DNA of 64,000 nt from Arbacia lixula (GCA_963669155.1 OZ022576.1:36054297-36118296); one strand, 5' to 3'. Counted from the stretch's first letter, positions 22,501-31,160 are shown. Notes: generated by a model from the letters alone, not told the origin. Program-made: numbers and translations.

Positions 22501-24704
22501 TTTATTACTGTGATAATGTACAACATCCCTATACAGGGCAGTATTGAGTCTGGCAGAATTGAAGCATTTTTTTTCTAAGTTTCGGATAGACGTGCCGTAC
22601 TTCATAGTCGGAGTAACGAATCTAATTTTATTTCAGATTTCCGAATTCTATTTCATTTCAGATTAACGAACCGTATTTCATATTTCGGATAAACGGTTTT
22701 TTTTCTCGAAAATAACGAATCCTTTACCATTCCGGATCAATGAACCCCATTTAATTTTCGGATGAAGAAAATCTTTCGGAATAATGAGCCTTAGGAATAA
22801 TTAAACTTCGGGTTTCTAAGCCCTCAGCTATACTGAATGTGTGTGTTTGAAACAAGGAATATCACCAAAATCAAAGACATACAATATGCAATCAAAACAA
22901 AGAGGGATGGGAAGACTATGAGAGGGGAGTATATGAGCATGTGTGTGTGTGACAGGAAGAACAATCGCATCATTCTCATGAAATAGAGAATAATATAAAT
23001 GATAATATTATTACAAAATTATTAAAGGAAGGTAGTTTATAGTGGGAAGACACACATTTTTAAAATGAATTTTGGCCGCAATTATCTTCATCTTACGATA
23101 ATAATGTGTATGTACCTTTTCATAGTGGAATGATGTTTATCGATACCATCATCATAAGTAATAAATAATTTCTATATTGATCAGACCCCGAACATTAGCA
23201 GCATCATTGCACATTGAATAATTTGGTACTGATTCCCTTTGTCAGTTAAGAAAGAGAGAAAAGGACAACAAACGAATAACAGCATACCCGCCCATGCAGA
23301 ACCACGTTTGATATAATGTTTGTTGGTGGAAACGATATTCAATAGTAACTGTAGTAGTTACCGGGCATGTACTTCTATCTAGATAGTCGATTGGTACCCC
23401 AAAGCCTATGATGCAGCCGAGAACGGCTGTCTGAAAGCTTTGCTGGATGTCACATATCTTATAGAGACACAGAACAATGCTAAACTAAGACACAAACAGA
23501 ACCTACGTAAATCCTGAAAATATCACAACGCCCATTCAGGTAGTCAATTGGTCCATCAGAGTTGTCCCCGTCTCTGATGCAGCGGAGCACGGCTGTTTGG
23601 AAGCTTTGCTGGATGTCACTCATCTTATAGAGAAACATAATGATGCCAAACTAAAACATAAATAGAACCTAAGTAAATACTTACAATATCACAACGCCCA
23701 TACAGGTAGTCGATTGGTACTCCAGAGTTGTCCCCGTATCTAATGCAGCCGAGCACGGCTGTTTGAAAGCTTTGCTGGATGTCACTCATCTTATAGAGAC
23801 ACAGAGCAGACTCTGCCGGAGATGTCTCGTCTCCAAACACAGTGTACAGGACGCCATCGGTATTGTTGATTCCCAATGAGTCAGCTAGCTGAGATCCTGC
23901 TGGACCAATGTGAGCTGCCTGGATCACGGTGTGATTCCCGCATTGGAGTTTTATCTCCGTGTAGGATGCAAAATTATGATCCAGTGAATTAGGGCATAAC
24001 CGACTTATGTATACTGCACTGTTTCTGTTGATGAAATAGTAGAGAAAATCCATAAAGAACACCACTTTGATGATTACTTGTTCAGGTATCCATCCATATA
24101 TACCCTGAATGAATCGTAATTGTGAAACGTCACGTTTCGATACAACCACATGATCTTTACCATCCCCTGTAAACAAGTACAGCGAATTGTTCAGCATACC
24201 GGTGGAAAGATCGGCACCCGGAACCACCACTCCTACAGTAAGTGCATCTCCTGTGGCAACAACGCGGTGACTCTCACTGTCATCGTAACGTGTTACATTA
24301 GCCGAGATATCCTCCAAGCTCCTCGTCTCACAAAAGCCGTCACAACCCCCACACGTGATGATTCTATTCAGAGGTGCGGGAGCAACAACGAGAAGCTTGT
24401 TATCATTGAAGTTGTTTTCATAATCCCATGTGGTGCACGATGTTAGAGTCACAGTCTGTTTGAGAGCCAGGTCCGAGCTGAGCTGATAGAGTCTTTCCCG
24501 AGCTCCGATGTACACATCTCCTGTGACGTTATTGATGGCGAGGTGGTTGAAGGGCAGGGAGGGATCGGGACTGGTGAAGGAGGACACCAGGTATGAGGAG
24601 AGGGGAGCAGACTCCGTCAGGTGAACCAAATTGAGGATAGTGGCAGTGAGCACCAAGATTGATAAGGCCATCTTGACTGCTAAGTAGGCCGCCCGGTGTG
24701 TCAT
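1389..24704 (-). CDS. Plexin (semaphorin receptor), complete, 35 coding exons
   Basis: Single-pass semaphorin receptor of about 1885 residues, assembled by hand from 35 exons whose phases all match (5658 nt including stop). Order: signal peptide (about 12-33), Sema (about 36-460), PSI1 (462-544), PSI2 (629-690), PSI3 (806-869), four IPT domains (870-1236), membrane segment (about 1257-1281), then the cytoplasmic region: juxtamembrane helix, split GAP, and an inserted Rho-GTPase-binding domain near 1524-1640. Length and order fit the plexin family. An RRKR site at 1117-1120 recalls the convertase-cleaved plexin-B class, but class assignment is uncertain. The three GAP arginines are replaced (residues 1451-1452 and 1767), so Rap-GAP activity is doubtful. 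Intron 31 starts with GC instead of GT. Introns hold a LINE remnant (8935-9850), a tRNA-like element (5686-5760), a degenerate repeat (22325-22810) and duplicated exon copies (23362-23650); the others show nothing recognisable. The start chosen is the first Met of the signal-peptide exon; the Met 11 codons downstream is also possible. Confidence 0.88.
2271..2411 (-). CDS. Plexin exon 34 (GAP C-terminal part)
   Basis: Residues 1811-1857, phase 0-0. Contains HVRMVETYCQDM, matching the family pattern around YKSWVERYYRDI. The acceptor follows a pyrimidine run (CATTCTCCAG). Confidence 0.8.
2802..2940 (-). CDS. Plexin exon 33 (GAP; third arginine position)
   Basis: Residues 1764-1810. Starts RNCMAEFWTTFL, aligned with the family block NCLPLRFWVN. 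The catalytic Arg before Phe-Trp is Glu here (residue 1767) and the block is one residue shorter. Confidence 0.82.
3091..3254 (-). CDS. Plexin exon 32 (GAP)
   Basis: Residues 1710-1764. Matches the family segment with the pattern AIKYMFDFLDEQA (here PIKHLFDTLDDLA) and ends in EIWKRNC, equivalent to HTWKSNC. Confidence 0.85.
3692..3799 (-). CDS. Plexin exon 31 with a GC splice donor
   Basis: Residues 1674-1709, phase 0-0. The only frame-preserving end that joins to exon 32 with family-like sequence (MLQTK followed by VFIGPYLEGV) is AAG followed by GCAAGG, a match to the GC-AG donor consensus. Confidence 0.75.
4402..4499 (-). CDS. Plexin exon 30 (between Rho-binding and GAP parts)
   Basis: Residues 1641-1673, ending EAGFIHLK, equivalent to the family motif TKLWHLVK that resumes the GAP domain after the Rho-binding insert. 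Confidence 0.78.
5038..5134 (-). CDS. Plexin exon 29 (end of Rho-binding domain)
   Basis: Residues 1609-1641. Begins HYGCRVAILPKQ, which aligns with VTDGSLVALVPKQ of the family. The 97-nt length supplies exactly the phase change needed between exons 28 and 30. The donor (GTTTGT) is weak. Confidence 0.7.
5686..5760 (-). repeat. tRNA-like element (degenerate tRNA or tRNA-derived SINE head)
   Basis: On the minus strand there is an A-box-like stretch (TGGTTTGGTGG) and, about 30 nt later, a good B box (GGTTCAAACC). The ends TTGGAGG and CTTCCAA can pair as a 7-bp acceptor-like stem with one wobble. The anticodon arm is not canonical, so a functional tRNA is unlikely. It lies in plexin intron 28, same strand. 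Confidence 0.45.
5822..5922 (-). CDS. Plexin exon 28 (Rho-binding domain)
   Basis: Residues 1575-1608. Family pattern DLEWRQGR...LNSLAHYQV appears as VWHQDGGKGIRL...LNTLQSYR. Confidence 0.82.
5995..6069. repeat. (CA)n/(TA)n microsatellite
   Basis: Imperfect CA repeats passing into about 15 TA units, in plexin intron 28. Confidence 0.9.
6520..6673 (-). CDS. Plexin exon 27 (Rho-GTPase-binding domain core)
   Basis: Residues 1524-1575. Pattern VKVLDVDSVEQAKQKILD matches the ubiquitin-like Rho-binding insert (VKVLNCDSITQAKDKLLD) found only in plexins. Confidence 0.88.
6990..7136 (-). CDS. Plexin exon 26 (GAP first half)
   Basis: Residues 1475-1523, phase 0-0. Contains GPIDAITGEAYYTL, almost the exact plexin signature GPIDAITGEARYSL. 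The strongest single match in the cytoplasmic part. Confidence 0.92.
7619..7685 (-). CDS. Plexin exon 25 (GAP; after the missing arginine pair)
   Basis: Residues 1452-1474. SNSIADCLRACW aligns with TESVAEKMLTNW; in active plexins two arginines precede this block, here Cys-Gln. The upstream intron sequence has no other AG close enough to serve as acceptor. Confidence 0.77.
8041..8052. repeat. Poly-C tract
   Basis: Twelve consecutive C, inside plexin intron 24. Confidence 0.9.
8156..8233 (-). CDS. Plexin exon 24 (GAP)
   Basis: Residues 1426-1452. Helix VVTALLRTTVSSASD then GDLFC; the last codon is split with exon 25 and encodes Gln. Confidence 0.75.
8541..8606 (-). CDS. Plexin exon 23 (GAP)
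   Basis: Residues 1404-1426. RRIASLLAVTFMSG corresponds to the family stretch RGTVASLTMVALQS. Good acceptor (TTCTTTAG) and donor (GTAAGT). Confidence 0.8.
8935..9850 (+). mobile_element. Decayed non-LTR retrotransposon (LINE) fragment
   Basis: At 9531-9686 the plus strand encodes CHCYADDTQLYVSFS followed by a DYVRKWRLNF-type segment. This is the reverse-transcriptase YADD active-site region of CR1/L2/jockey-type LINEs. The frame ends in a stop at 9684-9686 and is scrambled beyond it. The GC-rich 8935-9480 sequence may belong to the same insertion but was not identified. It lies antisense in plexin intron 22. Confidence 0.65.
9909..10024 (-). CDS. Plexin exon 22 (GAP)
   Basis: Residues 1366-1404. 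SFTDLLKKKEFVLDFIKELD matches the family pattern LFGQLLHSRAFVLTFIHTLE. Confidence 0.88.
10797..10957 (-). CDS. Plexin exon 21 (juxtamembrane helix to GAP start)
   Basis: Residues 1312-1365. Charged helix, then GVPARDYVNYVTMMLFRG, the plexin motif IPFLDYRTYAVRVLFPG that opens the GAP domain. Confidence 0.88.
10978..11000. repeat. Poly-G tract
   Basis: G run broken by a single A, directly upstream of exon 21 in the gene's orientation; a similar G run is at 11281-11295. Confidence 0.85.
11442..11667 (-). CDS. Plexin exon 20 (transmembrane exon)
   Basis: Residues 1237-1312. After a short ectodomain stalk comes a hydrophobic run (VNLLAIVLPVTGLAIVFVV and onward), then the stop-transfer signal WKQRKYS and a basic juxtamembrane region. 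Confidence 0.9.
12183..12374 (-). CDS. Plexin exon 19 (IPT4)
   Basis: Residues 1173-1236, phase 0-0. GSNLTSGDINRDDIRILIG then RLRCQLPEQ, typical IPT spacing, with N-glycosylation sequons. Confidence 0.82.
12759..12995 (-). CDS. Plexin exon 18 (IPT3 end and RRKR site)
   Basis: Residues 1094-1172. A Ser/Pro-rich stretch leads into RRKRAAD (Arg 1117 to Arg 1120), a furin-type site in an exposed loop. Then YYPDPVYYSF, the family motif joining IPT3 to IPT4. Confidence 0.84.
13316..13415 (-). CDS. Plexin exon 17 (IPT3 start)
   Basis: Residues 1060-1093. GGIRIGVIGSGFSLIQHARIV is the characteristic start of an IPT domain. Confidence 0.8.
13488..13523. repeat. (CA)n microsatellite
   Basis: About 17 CA units in plexin intron 16. 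Confidence 0.9.
13763..13936 (-). CDS. Plexin exon 16 (IPT2 end)
   Basis: Residues 1002-1060. Ends FEYMPNPQVESVDRSQS, the IPT-to-IPT boundary motif (YxxxPxV). Confidence 0.82.
14177..14310 (-). CDS. Plexin exon 15 (IPT2 start)
   Basis: Residues 958-1002. FSPMVGLAAGGTRVTIKGEF matches the family signature (SPxxGPxxGGTxVTIxG). Confidence 0.88.
15220..15328 (-). CDS. Plexin exon 14 (IPT1 end)
   Basis: Residues 921-957. Completes IPT1 and ends SDQSFMYR, which continues into IPT2. Confidence 0.8.
15963..16117 (-). CDS. Plexin exon 13 (IPT1 start)
   Basis: Residues 870-921. PQSGPVEGETRLEIIGTDLG is the IPT opening pattern. Confidence 0.85.
16715..16905 (-). CDS. Plexin exon 12 (PSI3)
   Basis: Residues 806-869. 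Cysteine pattern CSRC...QCGWCETDC...C of a PSI domain, preceded by LYKCSVNSG. Confidence 0.87.
17140..17230 (-). CDS. Plexin exon 11
   Basis: Residues 776-806, beta-rich segment between PSI2 and PSI3 (YNYEEDILRNNVSVSVSW). Confidence 0.78.
17574..17690 (-). CDS. Plexin exon 10
   Basis: Residues 737-775, phase 0-0; SYECIIHVEGNDVAV, the conserved segment between PSI2 and PSI3. Confidence 0.8.
17992..18129 (-). CDS. Plexin exon 9
   Basis: Residues 691-736. The body (FCPQLLGTAEEFLLPVNVPS) fits the family. The acceptor is the least certain in the gene: AAG after a modest pyrimidine tract is the site that keeps phase. Confidence 0.65.
18379..18562 (-). CDS. Plexin exon 8 (PSI2)
   Basis: Residues 629-690. 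CSSCVTSQWPCDWCVYDNSC then NSACQAGE, the PSI cysteine array. Confidence 0.88.
18908..19007 (-). CDS. Plexin exon 7
   Basis: Residues 596-629; FVSTQVTFFDCGLIQS leads into the first Cys pair of PSI2. Confidence 0.82.
19466..19619 (-). CDS. Plexin exon 6
   Basis: Residues 545-596, after PSI1; ITITVQQLPSLSG then YRCAF and VMCLTPP, a family-typical inter-PSI segment with paired cysteines. Confidence 0.85.
20129..20261 (-). CDS. Plexin exon 5 (PSI1 end)
   Basis: Residues 500-544. Begins with the Cys completing GWCTLEARC across the intron. The acceptor is AAG. Confidence 0.82.
20638..20753 (-). CDS. Plexin exon 4 (PSI1 start)
   Basis: Residues 462-500. CGQYQTCDACIGGNGGNDGD then YCGWC, PSI consensus with a slightly expanded Gly/Asn loop. 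Confidence 0.87.
21047..21184 (-). CDS. Plexin exon 3 (last Sema blade)
   Basis: Residues 416-461, phase 0-0. LGGGSVLRDIFLDEENEELTL matches the final Sema blade before PSI1. Confidence 0.85.
21754..21978 (-). CDS. Plexin exon 2 (Sema)
   Basis: Residues 341-415, phase 0-0. TSIITTQDREHTVAVIGTQD matches the plexin Sema pattern [20 protein letters not shown]. Confidence 0.87.
22325..22810. repeat. Degenerate dispersed repeat of TCCGAAA-type units in both orientations
   Basis: Units of about 20-35 bp built on AATCCGAAAA ... GGTTC in the first half, and the complement TTTCGGAT ... GAACC in the second, around a non-repeated centre. The whole can fold back on itself. It lies in plexin intron 1. Confidence 0.6.
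23362..23484 (-). other. Third tandem copy of the Sema exon 1 tail (possible alternative exon)
   Basis: Copy of the end of plexin exon 1 (core DIQQSFQTAVLGCI). It is flanked by TCTTAG on its 5' side and by CCG followed by GTAACT on its 3' side. It is open in the gene's frame, 123 nt, phase 0-0, but shorter in the second half than the original. Use in mRNA is not shown. Confidence 0.5.
23507..23650 (-). other. Second tandem copy of the Sema exon 1 tail (possible alternative exon)
   Basis: Core LYKMSDIQQSFQTAVLRCI, 144 nt, phase 0-0, between a TTTTAG acceptor and TAC followed by GTAGGT. The GTAAGT donor at the end of exon 1 reads TTCAGG at the corresponding place here, so if used the copy must end slightly further on. 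It could be a cassette exon or a non-functional duplicate. Confidence 0.5.
23685..24704 (-). CDS. Plexin exon 1 (signal peptide and most of Sema)
   Basis: Residues 1-340. Hydrophobic leader (MALSILVLTATILNLVHL, after an 11-residue N-tail). Then FTSPDPSLPFNHLAINN and YIGARERLYQLSS, the plexin Sema opening, and TCGGCDGFCETR. One very large first Sema exon is usual for plexin genes. Strong donor GTAAGT. Confidence 0.9.
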
Positions 24705-27700
24705 CCTATTGGGTGTTATAACTTGGATGTTGAAATCTGTGTGCGTAATGAAAAACGAATACTCTTTGATTTAAAGGTAGTAATTTCATTTCATACTTTC
24801 CGAATGTTGTCAACTTTATGAAGGTAGAGTATTTAGTTGAAACGTTTAACTCATAATAGTTACATGTAATGTTCTTGTGCATTAGCGATGTTTATTGAGT
24901 ATAAATTAGTGGTTCCTTTCGATGAACAATGATCTTTAAACATAGGAATATTTGTATATTTTAAGGTAAGAAAGTGAAGTTGTTAAGAGGTGAACATCAT
25001 GACATGAATTTCAACGACTTCACGATTTTCAGATGATTTTTCTCCTGGTTTTCTGAAATCAAAGAAGAATGGGACCTATGGTATCGGCAAACGGCACTCC
25101 ATTGACCATTGACCACTACCGTACTACTCCGTACTTTCAACGGTAATCCTTACACTATGTTAGTTATCAAACTTGATTATAGTCACTAAACTACCGTGTC
25201 CTTCTTGTGGTTAGCGTGTGTTTAATCTCATATCGACCCCCTTCTCCACCCACCCACCCTCACTCCCTTCCCTCTCCTTTATCTTCAATATATCAATTTC
25301 TTCTTGGTTCTATCAATGAAATTATTCATCAAAGTATTTATGTATGTTTGGATTGATACGTCATTAGGCCTATTGACGTTATGTATAAACAATGTGAACA
25401 AATTCAATGTATGAAATATAATCTCTTACATTGCTCACTGTTGTTGTTTGTTTAAATGCACGATATCATTAAAAAGGTCCAGACTACAAATCTAACTACT
25501 TTGGACCCCTCCACTTTCTCAAGCCACGTATTATAATGTTATCATTTCATCGTATGGTGAAGTTTACATGATTTATGTTTTACAATTTTTGTAAGTAACG
25601 TAAGCAAGTAATGCAATTAAAAACATGTGAAATATAAAACTTCATACGCGCCTCTACCAAGCCATTACCATGGTTGATTCCAGCCATAACAATGAATTCC
25701 AGTCATAACAATAGATAACAATATATAACGAGATGTGATCAACAACAGTCTCCAAAAAGCACAACTGTATCTTTTCCGGATTCAATCAGTAATAAACACT
25801 TTATGACTGTATTGACTGTATTGACTGTCCCAGCGCTTGTGCTCTGGGAATCATAAGGATCGAATTCACACCTTAATATACATTCAGCTTATATAAAAGA
25901 TTGCTTCTCAGAGCACCATAGCTTGGCCTTGATTTTTCATTGATTATTCATTGGTATGTTATAAATAGCTTTTTACAGCCTATGTTTTATTTATACTAAA
26001 CTAGTATCACAATGGCAAACGGGAACGACATGTAATGTACTGAACACAATACCACGGCAAGAACATAACTGAATATAATTGTTTTCGTGCTAGAATAAGG
26101 ACTAGTCTAAGATTTCATAAGTGGTTCGCCTTATGAGGTCTTTTTTGTCTTATATGATTTAGCTGTATAGTGTTTGATTTTGTCACACACATAACGTTCC
26201 GTTCTCCTTTGTGATATGTAATCTCAATTTATATGGGACCTGCAGCTCTACAAGCTTGCTTCTACGCAGGTCCCATCATATTTCTCACTTCAATCAATAC
26301 TGTTGTTATAAGATTGACCACATTGTTTAAGTTTGATTATAATATGTTTGTTATCCATGTGTATTGAGAAATATGAAAATAAATTGAATTGAAACTTGAA
26401 ACTCAACGAAATAGCAAGCTTTTGCATTCCCCACCAGCCTAGGAGGCGTCTGCTGTCACGATTTTGAAAAGCATCGATTTAGGGGAAAACATTAGGGGAA
26501 AATGACCAGACCTGGTCTGGAGTGCTCTGACTTGATGAAGACCAATTGATGAGCATTGATGTGATTCAACCCTCAGTTTCAGTTGGGTGCAAACGAATCT
26601 AATAGAAAATAGCCAGAACCGGTCTGGATCACTCTAGCTGACGAATGTTGACAGGTTTGTATCCGTTGACGTGACTCAATCGTCAGTCTCAGTTCAGAGT
26701 AAAACATGTTATAAAAACGGCCAGAAGCGGCCCGGAACGCTATGACATAATGTAGACCTGTGTACATCTGTTAAAGAAACTTTACCGTCAGTCAGTTTCA
26801 GTTGAGGGCAAAGCATATCAGAACACGACCAGAAGCAGTCTGCAGCGCTCTGAACTTATACGCACTTAGATGACGGTAACAACATATTATAAAACGGCCA
26901 GAAACAGTCCGGAATGCTCTAACATATTATAGACCTGTTAATAACCGTCGATGTGACACCTCACACTCTAAGAAATAGTTGGTAGCCAGTTATTTAACGA
27001 GAAGGCAATTAGCATTTAAGGACACGCTATGCACCTTTCTTGCCATAGCTATGCGAGGGGATTGGGATTATGTCATATCAAGATAATTAGATATTCATTC
27101 TTTATGCGCCATTAATGCATTTTTCTACAAGTTATTCACACGAATTCCAATGAGCAGAAATCTGTCTAGCTCAAAAAGGGAAAAACCACGTCAACGAGAG
27201 ATGACGTTCTATGGAGAATATGCCGATAATACATTGTATTTTTTTTTTTTACATTATAACTATGCAATAATCGACGATAACCGCCTGAAAACTGACGTGA
27301 TACTTACACATATAATGTTTCCTCCTCTCTACTAAATCCAAACGAAATAAGACGGATATTTTGATGAAATACCAACGACATTAGTATAGATACAAAACAC
27401 TGTAACCATACCCCGGGAACAGCATGTTTAGAAATGTACACAACAATGGCGGTCGATGAGATTGAGAAAGCAGAGGTGGGTGTGTTCCCGTTCCATTCGG
27501 GCCTGAACATTGAGTTTCAGAAACTCAACAAAGACCATTTCCCTTTCAGCAAAACTGCCAACTCACCGCGTCTACTTGTTTAACACGACAGAGCACATCA
27601 GAAACTACAAAACAATATGTTTTGAATGAATGTTTTACTTCCACTCATTGATTCCATACGCAGATAAACCACCACAATGAATAGTTCCAACTGAGACCAG

Positions 27701-27950
27701 AGGTTCCAGAGGTGTGTATGTCATGCATGTGAGCGGCTGCAAGCTGTGAACTATGTGTGTGTGTGTGTCTTTCTGCCCTCCTCCTTGTTCCACATGTTCC
27801 ATATACTAGTTCGACCCGCAAAATATTCCACAGGAATTGGAAATTAAATATTTCAGAAAAAAATTCTCACACATGAATGACCTTCATCACATATAACCTG
27901 TATTAAACCTATCCCATCCTACAGTTTAACCCTAAGAAGCTTTAGTTTTG
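24705..27950. other. Intergenic, between divergent plexin and ITIH-like genes
   Basis: AT-rich; must contain the plexin promoter and 5' UTR but no TATA or initiator could be singled out. Apart from the repeat at 26460-26965 nothing is recognised. Confidence 0.5.
26460..26965. repeat. Degenerate minisatellite, about four units of 110-130 bp
   Basis: Each unit carries a block like GGCCAGAAGCGGTCTGGAACGC followed by a GACCTGT block and a CGTCAGTTTCAGTT block. Unit boundaries drift by indels. Confidence 0.65.
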
Positions 27951-27964
27951 AAATCCCACCCTCT

Positions 27965-28260
27965 CCACCTATGAAACTATCAAAGAGAGAGAGAGTGAGA
28001 GAAAGAGAGTGAGAGAGAGAGAGAGAGAGAAAATGAAGGGGAAAAAGAGGTGGAGAAGGAGAGAGGGAGCGAATGAGGGGGTAAAAGATAGATAAAGAGA
28101 GAGGAAGCGAATGAGGGAAAGAGAGATCAATTATGAGGAAGAGGGGAATAGTAGAACGATGAAGTGAAAAATAGAGAGAGAAAGAAATAGAGAGAGAGAG
28201 AGAGGGGAGAGAGAGAAAGATATGGAGAGAGAAGAGAAACAATGACAAAGAGAAAGAGCC
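27965..28260. repeat. GA-rich simple repeat tract
   Basis: Imperfect (GA)n/(GGA)n. Open frames across it are translations of the repeat. Confidence 0.9.
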
Positions 28261-29039
28261 TGGAAGTCAAAATAATAGCAATGAAGTATTTTTATTTTTC
28301 CCCCAAGGTCATCGGTCTTTGTTGTGATTTGATAATGTGATTTATAAAAAAAAATATACCAGCAAAGAATGAGACAGTACGTGCTCTCCTGTTCATTGTA
28401 AATCACTGGAATTGGCTCGAACGAGAGATACAGAGACAGATGTAGAGATAGAGAAAAAAGGGCGTATCAATACTCTAGCTAAACAAACATGAGGGTTCAT
28501 TCAATGTTTTCACTATCACAATTCGGGCCACGATTTGCATCATGGCGCGTATAAAGTCAAAAAGTTTACACCATTGCTTCTTCCTACAGCACCCAAATAT
28601 ATTAATAAAGGTACTTTTACAGTGTAACGTACAACAAACTGGATTTGCCCATATATGCGGACCTCCACCGCTTTTACCAAGGAGGATTTATACAATGAAC
28701 AGTTTCTAACAACCTTTCATTTCACATTTCAAAACGTTATTTCCTTTATCACGATTGTCGTCGATGAAAATAAACCCAGGCCCCGCCACAAGGACCACAT
28801 GCTCGTAACATGAAGCAATTGGTGTGAACATTGATGCACTGGTTAGACATGTTAGACGCTGCGAGCTCAGACATATCTGCACTACTTCCTTATTGGTTTA
28901 ATATTTGAGTAGTAATTCATTGCCACCTAGATCATAATCATGGCTCAAAGTATTATTGACTGACTGAGAGGAAATTCCTTGGGACAATTTTTTCCACTGA
29001 ATAGGTACGGTATCATTAAAACATTGTATACATGCATTT

Positions 29040-29074
<35 letters not shown>

Positions 29075-29820
29075 TATGGAGAGAAAAGAGAAACAATGAC
29101 AAAGAGAAAGAGCCTGGAAGTCAAAACAATAGCAATAAAGTATTTTTTATTTTCCCCCGAAGCCATCGGTCTTTGTTATGATTTGATAATGTGATTTATA
29201 AAAAAAAAAATACCAACAAAGAGTGAGACAGGACGTGCTCTCCTGTTCATTGTAAATCACTGGAATTGGCTCGAACGAGAGATACAGAGACAGATGTAGA
29301 GACAGAGAAAAAAGGCGTATCAATACTATAGCGAAACAAGCATGAAAGTTCATTCGATGTTTTCACTATCACAATTGGGGCCACGATTTGCATCATGGCG
29401 CGTATAAAATAATAATAAAAAAAGTTTACACCATTGCTTCTTCCTACAGCACCCAAGTATATTGATAAAGGTACTTTATAATGTAACGTAGAAAATAGTG
29501 GATTTGCCCATATATGCGGACCCCCTCCGCTTTTACAAAGCAGGATTTATCAATGAACAGTTTCTAACAAGCTTTTATTTCACACTTCAAAACGCGATTT
29601 CCTTTATCACGATTGTCTTCGATGAAAATAAACCCAGGCCCCGCCACAAAGCACCACATGCTCGTAATATGGAGCTATTGGTGCGAACATTGATGCACTG
29701 GTTAGACATGTTAGACGCTGCGAGCTCAGACATATCGGCACTACCTCCTTATTGGTTTAATATATGAGTAGTAATTCATTGCCACCTTGATCAAACTCAA
29801 GGCTCAAAGTATTATGGACT
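28221..29820. repeat. Tandem duplication of about 0.75 kb, period about 853 bp
   Basis: The stretch from about 28221 to 28965 recurs at about 29074 to 29820 with scattered substitutions and small indels. Both begin just after a GA tract. An open frame in the second copy (29498-29767) is interrupted in the first and is not called a gene. Confidence 0.8.
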
Positions 29821-30368
29821 GTTGAACTTTAGTTAGTTAAGGCGAAAATCGTGTGGGGAAATTCCATCATGATGACTGTACATGATCATTGGATGGTCAT
29901 TGCCTGCAGCGAGATGTTTATCTGGGACTACTAGTTTAGAATGTCACACACGATGGGGTGACCATCGCCGTAGAGAAATGAAAAGCAACGTAAACTGACC
30001 ACGTTGCCAAGGTAGCCATATGGGCGGAGCTGTGGTAGCCATGGTGATATACCGGAAGCCAGGACTCTGTTTCAGCTGACCTAGAAAGGTAACGCCGACA
30101 GACCCAGAAGAAAATGTTGGGCATAATACCCAAATTTAAAAAAAAAAAATACCACGATAACTGCATATTTTAGTGAAAGGGTGCCATCAGACACCCACAA
30201 TAATGAACAAAAGTACACGTAAATCGATAATAGCTGAACAGAACTCAAGTCAAATCAAGCTAAAGGCTTCGCACTGTAAAAGTACAGCTTCACATGACAC
30301 AACTTATAGCAGAGTAGCTCGCAAGTAACGTCAGATTAAGAATTTTAAAAATCGTCATTGCGTTATCC

Positions 30369-31160
30369 TTTAAAGGGAATATACTGTAGGCTTCAGTACT
30401 GGGAAGACCAAAAAAGCCTTTAAAGGTCCCCTGACATCAAAATATATGTTGACTTCTGCTGGTGTATAATGGTATGGATATTACAAAATCACTTACTGTG
30501 TAATGAAAATATATTTCATATATTTTTAAATATTTTTTCTACATTTTCCTCAATACTGCTAAGCCCCGCCTCCAAAAATTTCTTCCAGCTCAAGATTCCC
30601 ACGGTGACATCATCAAAGGTAGAAATGAGCAGTACAATAGACACAACTTATGCACATACCTAGCTATTGCAATGAATACCTCCACCTGCTCACAAGCATG
30701 ACAAGAGCATCACATGTCTGTACACAATACCATCTAACAGCCTTTCATATGGGAATAATTGTTTGTTATGTCACAAATTTGCAAAATGTGCCAACGAAGA
30801 AGCAAGAAGTTTGCTTTATATATCAAACATGTGATGCTATTTAAGCAATTGCAGGTATTTATTGCAATGAATAGCTATGTGCATAACTTTGTCCATTGTT
30901 CAGTTTATTTCTACATTTGATGATGTCACCGTGGGAATCTTGAGCTGGATGAAATTTTTGGAGGCGGGGCTTAGCAGTACTGAGGAAAAATGTAAAAAAA
31001 TTATTTAAGAATATATGAAATATATTTTTATTCCAAACTAAGTGATTTTGTAGTATACATGCTATTATACACCAGCAGAAGTCGATATATATTTTGATGT
31101 CAGTGGACCTTTAAAAGGTGATTGTAAGCAATCTTCTTGCTAATGGTTTTGATTTTTTAA
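30369..31160. mobile_element. Nested foldback elements: one TTAA-flanked element inserted in another
   Basis: Outer: 30370-30423 and 31111-31158 are the left part and an inner part of the same family as 52724-53086 (ATACTG...AGTACTGGGAAGACC..., then GGTGATTGTAAGCAATCTTC). Inner: 30424-31110, about 687 bp, with long inverted repeats starting AGGTCCCCTGACATC and ending GATGTCAGTGGACCT, bounded by TTAA on both sides. No transposase is encoded. Confidence 0.75.

Noticed and set aside
27919-28406. Leu/Ser-rich minus-strand frames
   Set aside because: Translations of a GA-rich tract, not conserved between the tandem copies.
29498-29767. 89-codon frame in the second copy of the 0.85-kb duplication
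   Set aside because: The first copy has frameshifts and the sequence lacks a recognisable domain, so there is no sign of coding constraint.
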